The notes beneath the pieces were generated by a model. That model saw only the letters and a list, made by a program, of their open reading frames with translations. It had not been told where the DNA came from and ran no database searches. 64,000 nucleotides of DNA. It comes from Epiperipatus broadwayi (Eukaryota > Onychophora > Udeonychophora > Euonychophora > Peripatidae). Every line of letters begins with the position of its first letter. Position 1 is the stretch's first letter. Shown in pieces: positions 25,502 through 39,055 of the stretch. The translations under genes and the position numbers were made by a program. Location: assembly GCA_028023455.1 (NCBI GenBank), contig JAQFVV010000112.1, forward strand, positions 808,001 through 872,000. The letters run 5' to 3'.

Positions 25502-25608
25502 CAGAAATCCGTTAAAAAGGGGATGCCAATCTTTGTTGCCACTGTTGAAATATTAACAATGTGCCCTTTATCTGCTTTTTTCATAAATGGTAAAAATACC
25601 TTCAATGT
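25502..25608 (-). CDS. SDR16C-like gene, exon 3 (active-site strand, Tyr replaced by Phe)
   Basis: A 107-base exon, too short to stand out as an open frame. I recognised it from the family text TLKVFLPFMKK followed by GHIVNIS. The acceptor is TATTGCTTTTAG and the donor is CTG before GTAAAC, leaving phase 2. It encodes residues 160-194 plus two bases of codon 195. The catalytic Ser lies 13 residues before the catalytic Tyr in SDRs. Here those positions are T181 and F194 (codons ACA and TTC). The splice joins exactly between the Tyr-equivalent and Lys-equivalent codons, with C195 split across the intron. Confidence 0.85.
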
Positions 25609-26167
25609 CTAAAAGCAATATATATATATATATAAATTTGTATATTAATTTTTAGGATATAATGTTTAATAAAAAATATATTTATGAAATTATTCACAAT
25701 ATATATAACAACTAGTAACTGGAAAATAAAACTATATAGTTTTATTATTATTATTATACCAATACACTATCATAGGATTCTTAGTTTGGTATCTACACAA
25801 TACTTGTATCAAATTCCTAAAAACTTACAGATAGCATAGTGAGATAACCAAAATAAATACTAATTTGGGATAGTTTAGAATTAAATTGTGAGACAATAAA
25901 TATTGTAACTTTGGTTACAAATCTTAGATTGTTGAATTTTTAGAATATTAACTATTCATCATAAAAAGTATAAAGACCAAAGAATAGATTAATTCTCTCA
26001 ATAAGCAGTATCTCTTAATTTGACTAAGGCCAAATCATCAGAATTATGACAAATATAAATGTACGGTCATCTAGTGTCCATTTAGTAATATTCTATGATA
26101 TAAAAAGTTTATGCATTTATAATATCCTTCTATAATACTTAATTTATTTACTTCATTAATAATTCAT

Positions 26168-26531
26168 AATCTATATGTTGCATTCTAAACACTCATCAGT
26201 GAAGCTATTTTTGTCAATACTTTCTAGCTTAGCACTTTCAGCTATTACATGTTCCCATATTCATAGCTTGTGCCAACAATGGTTTTATGTTAGCTTGTGC
26301 AATGTCTGCTAATGAACCCTAATGCCATCAGTAAAAGAGATGTCTGCTTCTCAATTTTTAAAAAATGGGTGGTCTAGACAATTTGCATACATCAACATTG
26401 CACAAGCTAACACAAAACCATTGTTAGCACAAGCTATAAATATGGGAACATGTAATTCCTGAAAGTGCTAGAATAGAAAGTATTGAAAAAATAGCTTCAC
26501 TAATATGCATTTAGAGCACAACATATAGATT
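26168..26531. repeat. Long inverted repeat (arms about 138 bp)
   Basis: The left arm 26168-26305 (AATCTATATGTTG...) pairs with the right arm 26394-26531 at high but imperfect identity, leaving a loop of about 88 bp. It encodes nothing. Foldback or MITE-type element; family not recognised. Confidence 0.75.
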
Positions 26532-29261
26532 ATTAACATTTTATATAATTAACTTTTTTTTTTATTTAGCATATGGATTTAGACAAAATAAAATAAAAAA
26601 TTGTTAAAATTCCAACCAGGAAGTGGATTCTCTGGTAGCTTTATTAAGTCATTCAATTTTGTCATTACATTTATATATATGTCAGTCATCAAGCTATGCA
26701 TCCCATGATTAGTATTTGTTTACATTCTCATACTTCATATTTGTGAAACAGAAGACCACAATGATTATTGACTGTCTTGAATCTGTTGGCACAATCAATG
26801 CAAAATAGTACTAAATACTTATATTATCAATATAATCAGACTTATGAGGCAGATGACCATAATGACCATTGACAGTTCTGACACAATCGATTCAAGACAT
26901 ACTTGCTATTACCAGTACAACTTTCAATATAATGGTACTACCAAATGTAGCATCTTTCAGGGAGCTAACAAAGCTAATTAATGGAAAGTTATATTAGCTG
27001 GTGATAAGGGACAAAATTCACAATTTTTTTTTAATCTCAGTGAATTTAGAGGCTTATTGCAGTAACAACTTTTATGTTAAAGTAGACAGTAAGTATTTTT
27101 ATGATAAAATCCTTATTGTCATCACTAATAATATTTCTTTGGTTGTGTTATAATGCCACATATTTTCATGCTTAACCTTTATGTTGATTTTACTTGTTTT
27201 TGGCTAGTAATTTATGATCTGACATATTGAAAATCAAAAAAAAATATGACAGCAGCAAATCAGATTGTATTTTTTGTGATGTTAAAATATGACATTAGTA
27301 GGTACCAATCTACTCAACTACTTATACTTAATTTTATTTTTAGTTGAGTCTTTAATAAGTAAAACTTCAGAAAATTTATTGTAAATTTATATATATGTAT
27401 CTCTAATGTCAAACATATGAATTTTGATACTTAATGATATAGATCTAAAAATGAGTTTTTGGAATAAGTTATATTAAATAATGGCAAACAATTATCAGAA
27501 ATAAAAAAATGATATTATTTTGTTATAGTATCTGTGTTAGTCCATAAATTTCACAATCTGCTTATGGGAAACAAATGAAGACAAATTAAAAAAGAAAATG
27601 TTCGAGCTTGAATAGAAAAGATTCAATATTACAGATTGAATATTACAATCTGAGCTATTCTGCAAACTGTATTAATACTCCAGTTATTCATTTACTAACT
27701 GATCATGATGAAACTTCATTTCAAAATCTACAACAATCATATCTATAAATAATATGGTAAAAATGTGATGAATTCACATTGCTCATTGTAGCAGTATGAA
27801 CCCATTGCAGAACAAAAACTAAAATTAACATATATCCAATTCTCAAATTGCATAACTAAATCCATATCACAAGATTTTGTATAATTGTATTTATCAAAAT
27901 TATTCCAAATTCACAACTCAATCAGATTAGCCAAGAAAATAAACACTAAAACACTACCAATGGTTTCACTGCTACAAGCAGACTGCTCAAGTGTAAAGAA
28001 CTATAAACTAACAACATATTTAAATTAACCATTACCCACAATTCCACTTCTCATACATTAAAAGAACTTTTAAATAAGTTGAGTGCTTCAGAATCATAAA
28101 TTTTTAATAATAAAGATTATTTAATTGTTTTTTATTTCATTTTTCTCAAAAAAGACAACCTTAGCTTTATCAAAATTAATAGTATGGGCTGTATCTTTTT
28201 ATTTATTTATTATTTAATTGTATTTATGTATAAGCTGAAAAAATTAAAATATTGCTTTGATATATTAATGTTCATCTTCTTAAATTGGTCATATTTATAG
28301 GATGTTATTTTTTATAAAATATATATTATTTAGTATTTAAAATAAAAGATGCCTTTCAATTAATAATTTTATAGTTAATAAATTTTATGAATGAATATAT
28401 GAAAAACATCCTTCTCATTTTTTATATATCATTAAGTTGAATTATTATTCAACTTTGAAAAATAAATGTGAATGAAATCAAATTATCTTTTTATATATTT
28501 AAGTTGAATTATTAATTTTTGAGTTTTATATTTTGAATGCTTTGCATATTTTCAATAAAGTTTGTTATGGATGGCAGAAGATAAAAGAACTGATAAAAAA
28601 AAAAATTTGAAATGAAATCTTTTACTATCTTGTATTTAATTTTCTAGAAATACTTTAATAAGAATGATTAGTTTTTCACATTGCCCCATCATATTATGTA
28701 TTCCAAAATCTAAAGTATTTTTTGGTCCAAATCATTTTAGATTAGGAAAGCTCAAATTATATTAGTTTTTTGCTGTGGAGAGAGTTATTTAAAATATTTA
28801 TATTTGCTTATGTTTTACATGAAGATTTTTGTACATTAAATGTGGTATCAAATTTTAAATATATTAAGTCAGAAATAACAGTTCAAATATACTCTAAATA
28901 TATATGACTTATTTTGCTAGTATTCTAAAAAGCACAGAAATTTAATGGGTGTATGTCTCCAAGCTCTGGGTATTCTTTAGTCAGTGTAAATCAAGTCTCA
29001 ATGGACATAGTAAATTTCTGAAAAGAATATACCAAATTATTTAAACTGGCTTTTTACTAAGATATAACTATTTATATATTTAAAAAATATCAAGCCAATC
29101 ACTTGTCATTGTTGAACATTGCCCTTTGCATTAGGAATCAAAGTTTCTAAAGAGTTGGTTAGATTACAGGTCAATGAGATTATAGAATCTGTATCAAGCT
29201 TTGAATGGGCTACCTATAAAATCTATTATTAAAAAAGAAATATATATATATGTTATATACA

Positions 29262-29360
29262 GAGCTCGCAAATAAGCTCTTAACAAGTTTTACAGAAGAT
29301 CCCCATTCTGAAAAGCTTGTTAAGAGCTTATTTGCGAACTCTATATATAACATTAATTAG
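29262..29360. repeat. Hairpin element related to the 23261-23670 insertion
   Basis: AGAGCTCGCAAATAAGCTC (about 29262) is inverted as GAGCTTATTTGCGAACTCT (about 29325-29343) around a short loop. The flank GGCCATGTGACAT resembles the ends of the 23261 element. A (TA)n run follows at 29391-29429. Confidence 0.6.
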
Positions 29361-29389
29361 GCCATGTGACATATGAATTGATTTCTTTG

Positions 29390-29433
<44 letters not shown>

Positions 29434-32400
29434 CAATTACATATTTATATATGTATATATATATATATTGTAGCCCTTGGGTTTGCCCAAGACTCCATTT
29501 TTTGAGTTAACTATGCAAGATAAGGTTCAATAAAAATTTTCCTCATAGTTTATATTTTTTTTCTTAATAAACAAAATTTTTAGCCAAGACTAGGTTCAAA
29601 CCCATATTTATAGGGATTGCATACAATTTACTTGGTAGGCAATCTGAAAATTTATTATTAAAATATTTTTAACCAAAAGATTATTTTATTTTAATTTATG
29701 GGTCAATTTAGTATTAAAAATATATTTTTAGAAAAGCAAGATTTATACATCATTTGACAGTTGAGTGAAAAGGAGGGAGTGTGTGTTTCGTAAAACTACA
29801 TTGGATAGGGATAATGGATGGTCAGAATTTCATACTAATAAGTTAGAAATACAAAGTTCATGAGATTAAATTATAAAAAAAATAATAGTTATAATAATTA
29901 AAAATTAAAATATTAAATCGGTTTCATTAAAGAATTGTATACATGCGACATGTGTGTGTATTTAATCTAATTGTGGACTTTAATTGTAAAGTTCACAATT
30001 ATTATTCATTCCTTATCATTTTGTAAGGAAATCTAAAAAAAAAAAAATTAAGTCATTTTGAATAGTTTATTATTAGCAGCCAAAAATTAGTTCAAAATAC
30101 TAGATTTGAAGCTGGGCTGCAATATATATTTTGTTTCATTATTTAATGGAAAAAGTAAAAGGGGGAAGAGAGCTTTCTGTTATTTACTTTTAATGTGGGT
30201 TTCACGGGTGTTGTATTACCAAGTAAATTATCAGAGCCATTTAAATGATATAAATTTCACCAAGGAATTTAAGTGTACAATTAATGGGTGATGGTCTGTT
30301 GAGTGTAAAATTAATTGGTAATTATATCTGTTGAATGTAGAATTAATTAGTGGTCATCTGTTAGAATGCAGAAGTGAATTTGGCATGGTTTTTCTAAAAG
30401 AGCAAAAGGTTAAAATTAACCAGAGACAAAAAGAAACAAGATTCAATTAATTAAGAAAAGAGAATGACCCAAATAAGGGTCAGTACAATTTCATAGTAGG
30501 GAGAAGCAGGAGAGTAAAGAAAAAGCAGACTATAAAATCTCTGTTTTTTGGAAGAAGGTGGCTATTCTATCTGAAACTCTCATGCAAGTTTTTCTTTCAT
30601 TGATTATATAGAGAAACATTGCTATAAGATTTTAAAGAAATATTTTTTGTTAGAAAAAAAAAAGAAATTGTTTATTATTACTCTTTTGTCTCTTGAAAAC
30701 AACTTTGCTAAATTTAACATTGTATTAAGAAAAGACAATTTTTACTGAATAAATTTTAAGTGGGCACACATTTACACTCCAGAAGTTAGCCAACGGTCAT
30801 GATTGGATCAGCAAATGGTAAAATTTAAAACCCAGAAGTTTGATATCATATATAAAAGCGTTCAATTTGAATATAAAAATGAATTTAAAGAGGAAAAAAG
30901 ACAATCAGAAATGGACTTATATCTCAGAAATTTTAAATGAGTGCTGTTTAACTGTAATCTACATAAAATTAAAAATGAGGAACTTGTTTCAGCGGTATAA
31001 AAATCATATATCTGATGGCATAGGAATCAAACCCCATCACAAGAACATTTTGCTACATAGACTCATGTGCTCATACAAACAAATTAAGGAGGAAAAGAAA
31101 AGGGAAAAATGGAAACCAGGAACTTGACAGACACTTCCAAAGAACTCTATATAAGTATAATTTTTATTATTATTTGCTATTTATGTAGGACATTTAATCT
31201 AAAAAAAAAGAATTTCTTTCTTTATGTTTATCATGTATATCCATTTTAAAATTAATTCATGTTATAATTATAATTGTGTTATTTTGGGGGTAGAGATATT
31301 GATATCAGATGATTTTGTATGTGTTTATTATAAATGCTTTTGTTATCATTGTCATTTTGGGGGTAGGTGAAATTGATATCATGTCATTCTGATGTGCCTT
31401 ATTTAAAATGCTTTACAAACATTTTTTTTTTTTAAAAAAAAAAGAGAGATATCATTATTAAGGGAAATGTTTTGAATGAATCGTATCAGAAGTTATTGTC
31501 AAATGCTTAGACTTATAAAATTGCATGACTATTGAGCTAAAACATCATCATTTTCTTATAAAAGTGCATGGAAATAGTTTTAAAATTTTAATACGCATTT
31601 CTTATTATTTCTTATTATTGTTATTATAAATTTAAGGCCAGATACAAGCTGATTAATGCTTGGAAAATTTATTGGCTCATATTCCAGTGCACTAATTCGC
31701 CAGAATATTAAAGATATGAAAGTTTTACTTGTAGAAGTTGATGTTTCGACCTGTATGTAATGTGGATAGACAAAAGTCTGCACCAAGCCAGTGAAGTCTA
31801 GCTCACTAAGATATTTATGCTATATTCATAAAGTATTTGAACACAGTGGAAGAGTTTTCCCACTTGATTATTCTCTACACGTAAGAAGGTTTCTGTATTG
31901 ATGGCCAGAGGCAATAGGTAAACCTAAGTCTTTTTATTTGACTAGCGATAAAAATCCTAGCATATCTCAACCTTAGTGAAAAGGTTTTCTCTTATTTGGG
32001 TCACTGCCTGCCTCATGTTAATGTTTGATATTCCTTACGGTTGTATGAAAGATAGCTATTATAAGCATTATTTATAAATGTCGAATACAAGGTCGCAAAC
32101 TCAATTTGATGTCAGGATGAATGCAGATAATGTATGTGCGATTGGTGTACTTGAATATTGTTTTGTTGATCTAGTTTAATTTATCAATTAGAGCCAAGAG
32201 TAATAAAGTTAATAAATGTTAAATTAAGGGTTAAATAAAACCTACGAATGTTTAAGTGTAAGCAATGCGTATATGAAATTATCTAATAAATATTTCCACA
32301 GCCAGCTGAGAACTTCGCTGGAAAGGTAATATTATTAAAATATTATTATGTCATAAGAACATGAGTATAGAGTGTGTGCACTATGATGATGATTGATCTA

Positions 32401-33949
32401 GATGCCGATTTATTTGCATTGACTTAGTCCCACCATTCATAAGGTATCTCTGTTGTAAAGATTAGGGCAAAAGGATGTTCGATCAGAATGATAGAATAAG
32501 ATTAAGAAATTTGCGAAAGAATGTTAATTCCAAATGGTTAAATAAAATTATAAAATTTAATTAGGGGAGGAATTAGCTCTAAAACAAATCAGTAATTTAA
32601 AAAGCTTTAAACATGGGAAGAAATTTAGTATTCGTGTATCTAGAATAAAGTAAAAGCGAAAATATAATATATGTGAAGGTAACTAATATTTTTTATTATT
32701 ATTAATATTACTCCATGGTAATCATGATTCTCCGATAATTAGGAAATGAATATTGATATTCTGGACCTATTGATATTATCTATTGATTTAAGGATATTTA
32801 TTTGTTTAGTTTTATTTGTATTATAATACGGTTGTAATATAGGGGAAAGCCATGCGAGTCATCAAGAATGTGTATATTCTGTATTGAATTATAGTCTGTC
32901 AATAAAATTTGTTATTTGTTTTAAATAAAATTTGCATATGTCTCAATGTTTTTGTGGGTTATTATTATCTAGACATCTCAATCCAATCATACATCAATAT
33001 ATTATTATTAGTATTTGAATCTTCATTTTCGTCAATAAATATGCTGTAAAATTATTTAAAATGGTTAATTTCCGATACTTAGAATTACCAAATAATTTAA
33101 TATAAGTGAAATAAAAATTATGAAGAGGGATAGTTATTGAGTGATAGCGAGTGCAGGGGTGGGGCATAAAATCCTTTTCCCATCCGTTGTATTCAAACAC
33201 CTCTATAGATGCACTTCTTTATAATTTTGTTATAATTGTGAATATGTTTATAATGTATTTCTAAAAGATTTAATAAGCTTAAATTATTCCGAGCTTTAAT
33301 GTAAATAGATATTAAACTGCATTAAAGACAACCCAAGATCACCTTGGAGGTGATCATGAGAGGAGTGTTTATCACCAATAATCTGTCGCAGCTTATTCGA
33401 TTTCCACACCTAATTGTTCTAAAAACCCTGAGAAGAGATTATAATGGGAGAAATGAGCTAGCAGAATGTAAAATTTAATAGTAAAATAGATAATAGTGTA
33501 ATAGACCTATGGATGTGAAGTTGATGGAGGGGTGGATCAGGAAGGTGGAGATGGATATAGAACTTTGTAATTAGAATAAAATTTTAATTGTAGCTTTAAT
33601 GATGGTGAATGGGGAGTGTGCTGAGAATAACCAAGAATTTCCAAAGATATTAATATTATAGATTTTAATGCATTCTCAGTGTTCTCTGAATCGATTGATT
33701 ATTTATTAACCCATTCATTAAATATTATTACTGAAAGTTATTGAAGTGAGATTTAACCTTTATATTTTATTAAAGTTGCAATTTGGCACCCTGGCAATTA
33801 AGATTATAGATGTTCTGTACCATCATCATCACCCCAATAGGCTTTAGAAATAGTGTCAGCTGGGAATGATGAAGCATCCATCGATCCATCCTTAAAATGT
33901 TACCATTGGCATGCAATTTAGCTGCAAGTGTTTAAATGCCATATAGATT

Positions 33950-34330
33950 TAAATATAGTACAATTAATCCATAACGTGGATGTGCGACCATTTGAATAAA
34001 ATTCTCATTTGTTAGAATAAAGTTATAATTAGCTTAAACGGTCCAATAATATATGTGATATTTGTAGGCTCTCCCAATCATTTTAGTTCTATTTGAAATA
34101 CAATGTGGATGACCGATCGAGAGATTGCAAAATACGTTTTATATTAATTTGAAAAGTTTTTACAAGATTAACAAAGTAAAGCATAACTTTTCATTTGTTA
34201 GAATTGTCTTTTATTTAGTTACAATTGGCTTGTAATGCGGTCGCACGAAGAAGATTGTTCTTAAAAAATATTTGATTTATACTTAGGAAAAATTTAGTTT
34301 ACTTAGAATTGGTCCACAACGTGGACGCCC
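33950..34330. repeat. Degenerate repeat set with 'ACGTGG' blocks
   Basis: Related blocks occur four times, such as AATTAATCCATAACGTGGATG (first 20 bases from about 33961) and AATTGGTCCACAACGTGGAC (about 34306), with weaker versions near 34030 and 34215. They are often preceded by CATTTGTTAGAAT. Spacing is irregular. Old tandem array or retroelement fragment. Confidence 0.35.
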
Positions 34331-34938
34331 TATTAAACATCTCGATCCCCTATAAACATCATCTTTCGTATTTGTTAATATATATATATATATATATTGG
34401 AATTATCAATGCATGTTAAATAAGTCTCTGTCACTTGATAATTACCCCTGCTTTACATTAAACAAATACACTCTATTTTAATGGTTGAAAAAGGATTTTC
34501 AAAAATTGATCTCAGACATGCCTCAAAATCACCAGTTATTATAACACACAAAGTCTTTATAAAGTCAATAAATTACTGTTTAGAATCTTGGTAACTGCAG
34601 ACATATTCCATACATAATCAATCAACTTGCCTTTGGAATACTAAAGCCCATTTCTTATTTTGATGACTTCTGTTTGTGACCAAAATAGGCAACTCTTGGA
34701 TACTATCAGAATTTCTAGGCTTGTCTAAAATTAAGTTAACTCACAAATGTATTGATGACTTATATTATTGCAAATATTGCCACTATTGTAAATATAATTG
34801 ATTTAAGTAAAGCTTTTAAAATGTATTAAAATATTGTCTGTATGTAATATATAATAAACCTATTTTCAGAATAAACACGTCTACATATATTACTAAGATA
34901 AATCAAAAGCTAAATCCCCACAAAATTATTTAAACATA

Positions 34939-35034
34939 CTTGTAAATGAGACCCACTTTTTTGTTATATCACTGCCAACTTATTTTGGTAGATAAAAGAA
35001 GAGGATATAACAAAAAGGTGGACTTTATTTACAA
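34939..35034. repeat. Small hairpin MITE
   Basis: The arm TTGTAAATGAGACCCACTTT (34940-34970 in full) pairs with 35003-35034 around a loop of 32 bases. The whole is under 100 bp. Confidence 0.65.
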
Positions 35035-36047
35035 ATTCATTATAATGATACATTGGGGTTCTAGCTTGTGAATTATCTTGACGTATTCAGACTTATTTGT
35101 TCGGTGAATAGATTTACATTCTTAGCAATATATATTTGATTAGCCATAAAATTATTTATTTGCTCATTAATTAAAATTATTAGTAACACACAATGTATAC
35201 TTGATTAAAAAGAGGTCACATACCTCAATAATGGTAGAATATTAAATTGAGTTGTATTTTTAGACATTCCAGTTTATCCAGAAAGCTAATAAAGGAAAGA
35301 CACATAATGCATTGTTTAGTAGAGAGTACTTCAATACTGTAACTTGTATATTAAAAAGATAGCTTTTTTAATATATAATATTATATAATTTGTACATACA
35401 TGTTTAATTTATTTGGTGAGATTTATGTAAAAATGGAATTATCCTGCCTAAAAAAATATTAGTGTATGTGTTTATTAATGATGTAAAAGTCATACATTAA
35501 TGATTATAAATTTTATCTGTCAGTTTAAAATAAAGCAAATAATATTTCATTTATATATGCAAACTCATGGTTTTGTTTATGAAAAAGGAGTTGATTACAA
35601 CTGATACCTGGTCAGAATATAATTATGCTTTTTTTGGCATAAAAAAGCATTATATTTAGTAACTGTATATATTTCATTTTTGACATGTTCAAATAAAGCA
35701 TACAAAATCTTCAGATAAAATAAGATTCTAACATATTCTAAGTTATGGTTAGAAATGTATAAGCACATAGCTGATGGAGATTCTCTTGAAATCAATTCTT
35801 GAGACTTGCATTGTTATAACTTACTATATGGAGGTGGCTATATATATATAGCTTAATGTATATATTAAATTTAAACGAAAGTAGCCAAAACTTCAGAAAT
35901 TTCATAAAAGTTTTGTTTACTTCTGTTTAAATTTTGTATATAACATCTAATATGCTATTTTGCATATTTCTTCCTAGAAGTTACTTCATTGCTCTGATTC
36001 ATTTTATATATTTTCACAAATGGATGTCTTCAATATGTGTGTATGTA

Positions 36048-36048
<1 letters not shown>

Positions 36049-36105
<57 letters not shown>

Positions 36106-36106
36106 C

Positions 36107-36139
<33 letters not shown>
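36049..36139. repeat. Compound (TA)n / (GA)n microsatellite beside the exon 2 donor
   Basis: About 26 TA units (36049-36101) are followed, after a short spacer, by about 16 GA units (36107-36139). On the gene's strand this is a CU-rich then UA-rich tract starting about 21 nt after the 5' splice site. Confidence 0.9.
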
Positions 36140-36141
<2 letters not shown>

Positions 36142-36160
36142 TTTTTTTTATATAACTTAC

Positions 36161-36394
36161 CCATAAGTATGGTAATAAATTAATTTTGATAGATTTTCTG
36201 ATCTCATTTTCATTTTTTATTTGAAGATTATTAATACAAGAGGCATTGTTAATCAGTATTGTTATAGATCCGATCTCATTTATCATACGTTGGGCTAATT
36301 CTTTAACATTTTCATACTTTGTGACATCACAAATATATCCATAACACCATCCACCTAGTCGTTTGATCTCATTTTGAACACTATCAATCACATT
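36161..36394 (-). CDS. SDR16C-like gene, exon 2 (central Rossmann segment)
   Basis: The exon begins after acceptor TTTTTTTCAG and ends at TGG before the donor GTAAGT, both phase 0. It encodes residues 82-159. It carries CDVT (103-106; the Asp normally contacts the adenine ring), ITILINNAS (125-133), where the normal Gly of NNAG is Ser, and KINLLPYLW (151-159) with the conserved structural Asn of helix alpha-E (N153). An open frame continues past the donor into a CT/TA microsatellite, but family alignment and the GTAAGT site place the exon end at 36161. A compound (GA)n/(TA)n repeat starts about 20 bases inside the intron. Confidence 0.85.
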
Positions 36395-37478
36395 CTGAAA
36401 AAAATAAGGAAAATAAATTAGTTACTAAAGATTAATAAGAAATTTAAATATTTAATTATATCTTATGATAATTAGTGATTATATATAGAAAATAAACAGT
36501 TTTATGATTAAGAATTATTATAATGATTTTTATGATATAAGTAGTTATAACTTGATACCCACGAAATACTCATTATATATACATTAAAATGAATTAATCT
36601 CATGGCATACAACACAATGAATATATATATATTTTTTTTTTTTTTTAATTATTATTTAAAAAAAAAAAAAAAAAATATATATATCTATGCTACAACACAA
36701 TATATATATATAAAAAAAGAGAAATGAGCACAGACAAAATATACGAATATAATTATTTAAAATGAAGCCTGAAATAACTTGAAATTAATAAATTAAATAA
36801 TATATAGAAATGTCTGTGTTGAATTCCTTACTTACATATGCTATATGATATGTTAATTTAGAACACTTGTATATCAGTTATGTAAGAATGAACTGTAAGC
36901 TATCAGTCACATTATGAGTGATAACCCCCTCCCCATGTTTTCTATCTTATGATATTAAAGGTTTTAACTTAAAAATTTATTAATGAATATTATTTATGAG
37001 GTTATGAATCTTATCCAAAACTCTTTGTAATTATCCAGGGACACTTTAGTTAATAAAATAAAATAAATTCATGATATTTTGTAATGTAGGTGGAAGGTTT
37101 ATTAAATATTATTATTTATGCTTATACATTTTGTGTTCCTGCTCCCTATCTGCTGTCTTGGTTCATCATCAATATACACCTTTATTACCATTATATCTCT
37201 TGCATGGTTCATGTGTTATATGGTCAAACTGCCTAAGAGCAGATAGATGCACTGTGGCTGGATTTTTAATCCATTATTAGTGCCAGTCTAGGTTCTGCAG
37301 GGAGCCAGAAACTCCTTGCAAATCCCATATCCTAGATTTAGCACATCTTTGCTCTCTCCATGGGAATGCACTCATGGTCAGAAGTAAATACATCTCTGTG
37401 ACCAGGAACATCCACTTTTCAGTGATAAATCATACCATTTGATCACCAAGCTGATCTTAAATCTTATTTGTATCCAAT

Positions 37479-38228
37479 AGCAATTATAGTGAGAGTAGAA
37501 TGGCAATATTTAAATTATTTATTTTTTAACTTTCACCTATGCCCCTGTATCAAACCTGTACACAATAGTCCCTGTCATGATAAAGTTCAAGTAATTAATA
37601 TTTCAAAATCCATAATAACTGATAGTTATGTATTAAGATTAATCCTTTGTTGATTTGGACACACCCTAATATGTAAATCACCATGACTTCCACCTGTAAT
37701 AATGTAAAGGCCAGTGAAATCATTTTTTGTAGTAAATTAAATTGTAAGTACCCTATTCATTATATTTAATCTGACAATAAAATTTATTATCATTATGATT
37801 AAATATGAGTATGTTTCTGCAGAAATAATTATTTAGAATCAAATTTTGTTCAGTATCAAAATGAATATCCCAAGCTTTGAACCCAATCCATAGTAAAGTA
37901 TGCCTAACCATATCTATAAAATTTAATATAAAATCTGATTTTGTATTATACGTAAATAGAGTGATATTAATAATGCAATATCAATGTGTATACTTGTGTA
38001 CTAAGGTGCAAGAACCCTGAAAGAGAGTCCATGTTGAACCCTGAGCTACATCATTCTGTACGAAGAAGGGAAGCTATGTAATGTCAGGGATGTTAACTAG
38101 ATGGTTGAGACTAGGAAGCCCATGTATGGGTTAAAGCTGGGGCATGGTACTATCCCTGTGTCTGCTGCTTGAGAGTCCTTACTTGGTCTTTCAGTCTTGT
38201 TAACTTGTTATACAATCTTGATCATTAC
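37479..38228. repeat. ~750-bp dispersed repeat (copy 1)
   Basis: Aligns base by base, with scattered changes, to 42960-43722. Shared landmarks are GCCCCTGTATC (about 37540), CATGACTTCCACCTGTAATA (37681-37700), GAACCCAATCCATAGTAA (about 37880) and TTTCAGTCTTGTT (about 38189). Orientation and class are unknown. It has no open frame of note. An internal AATAAAATTTATTAT suggests a poly(A)-like feature. Confidence 0.75.
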
Positions 38229-38633
38229 ATGGTCTTTTTATACATCATGGTGCATCAATGTGAGGCTTTAAACCACACTTCAGATGACCTGGATGAGAGC
38301 CAAAGATCAATCAGAAAGAATAGCCCAGAAAGGAAAATTATGTTTTGTATAATATCTGGAAATTTTTTTTTTAATCTACAACCTTGTGTGGTACAGAGTC
38401 TTGATATTGTTACATATTTATGTATGTCTGACTTTAGCACATCAGGGCAGAAATTTTTTGGAGTAATAGGTATAACTCCTGAAAACTTACAAATTACTAT
38501 TAAAACATGAAAAGGGTTTAAATCAAAGCCTTGGATGAGCTCTCAATTTTTTTCCGGTTCCAACATGCAATAAGAATCTAAAGAATAGATAGCAAGTTAA
38601 GATTACATATGTATGGAAGTAGGCATAAATGGA

Positions 38634-38772
<139 letters not shown>

Positions 38773-39055
38773 TAAATAATCATCATTATTATCTTTTACA
38801 GAGGGGATGAGTGCTCATATCAACACCCACACAGAGAAATATTACATACAACCATAAGAAATAGCAGAAGTAAGACAATAATAAGAAGATAGGGAAGATA
38901 AGGCAAAAAAAAATTTTTCAGAATAATTACAGTATGAAGATGGAACATGACACCAAGTAGGATGGGTGAGGGTATCAGACCATTTTTCAGAAATATTATA
39001 ATAAAACCAATAATAGAATACAAGAGTCCAAGATAACATTTAAAGTCTGAGGAAA

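Larger units (their letters stand above)
25609..36160 (-). other. Intron 2 of the SDR gene (10.6 kb)
   Basis: Bounded by donor GTAAGT at 36160 and acceptor TTTTAG at 25609. It contains foldback elements (26168-26531, 29262-29360, 34939-35034), (TA)n at 29391-29429 and 34378-34398, a degenerate repeat set (33950-34330) and a microsatellite next to the donor. A 60-70 bp phrase with GGGGGTAG and TTGATATCA is duplicated at about 31280 and 31352. No other gene could be supported across 29500-33900. Confidence 0.7.

Noticed and set aside
30840-31127. 95-codon plus-strand open frame
   Set aside because: Composition is that of A-rich DNA, with no recognisable motif or splice context.
36014-36160. 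Open frame extending exon 2 into Ser-Leu and Ile-Tyr repeats
   Set aside because: This is read-through of the donor GTAAGT into the (GA)n/(TA)n repeat. Family alignment resumes at exon 3 instead.
38169-38510. 113-codon plus-strand open frame
   Set aside because: It straddles the end of the ~750-bp repeat and has no domain.
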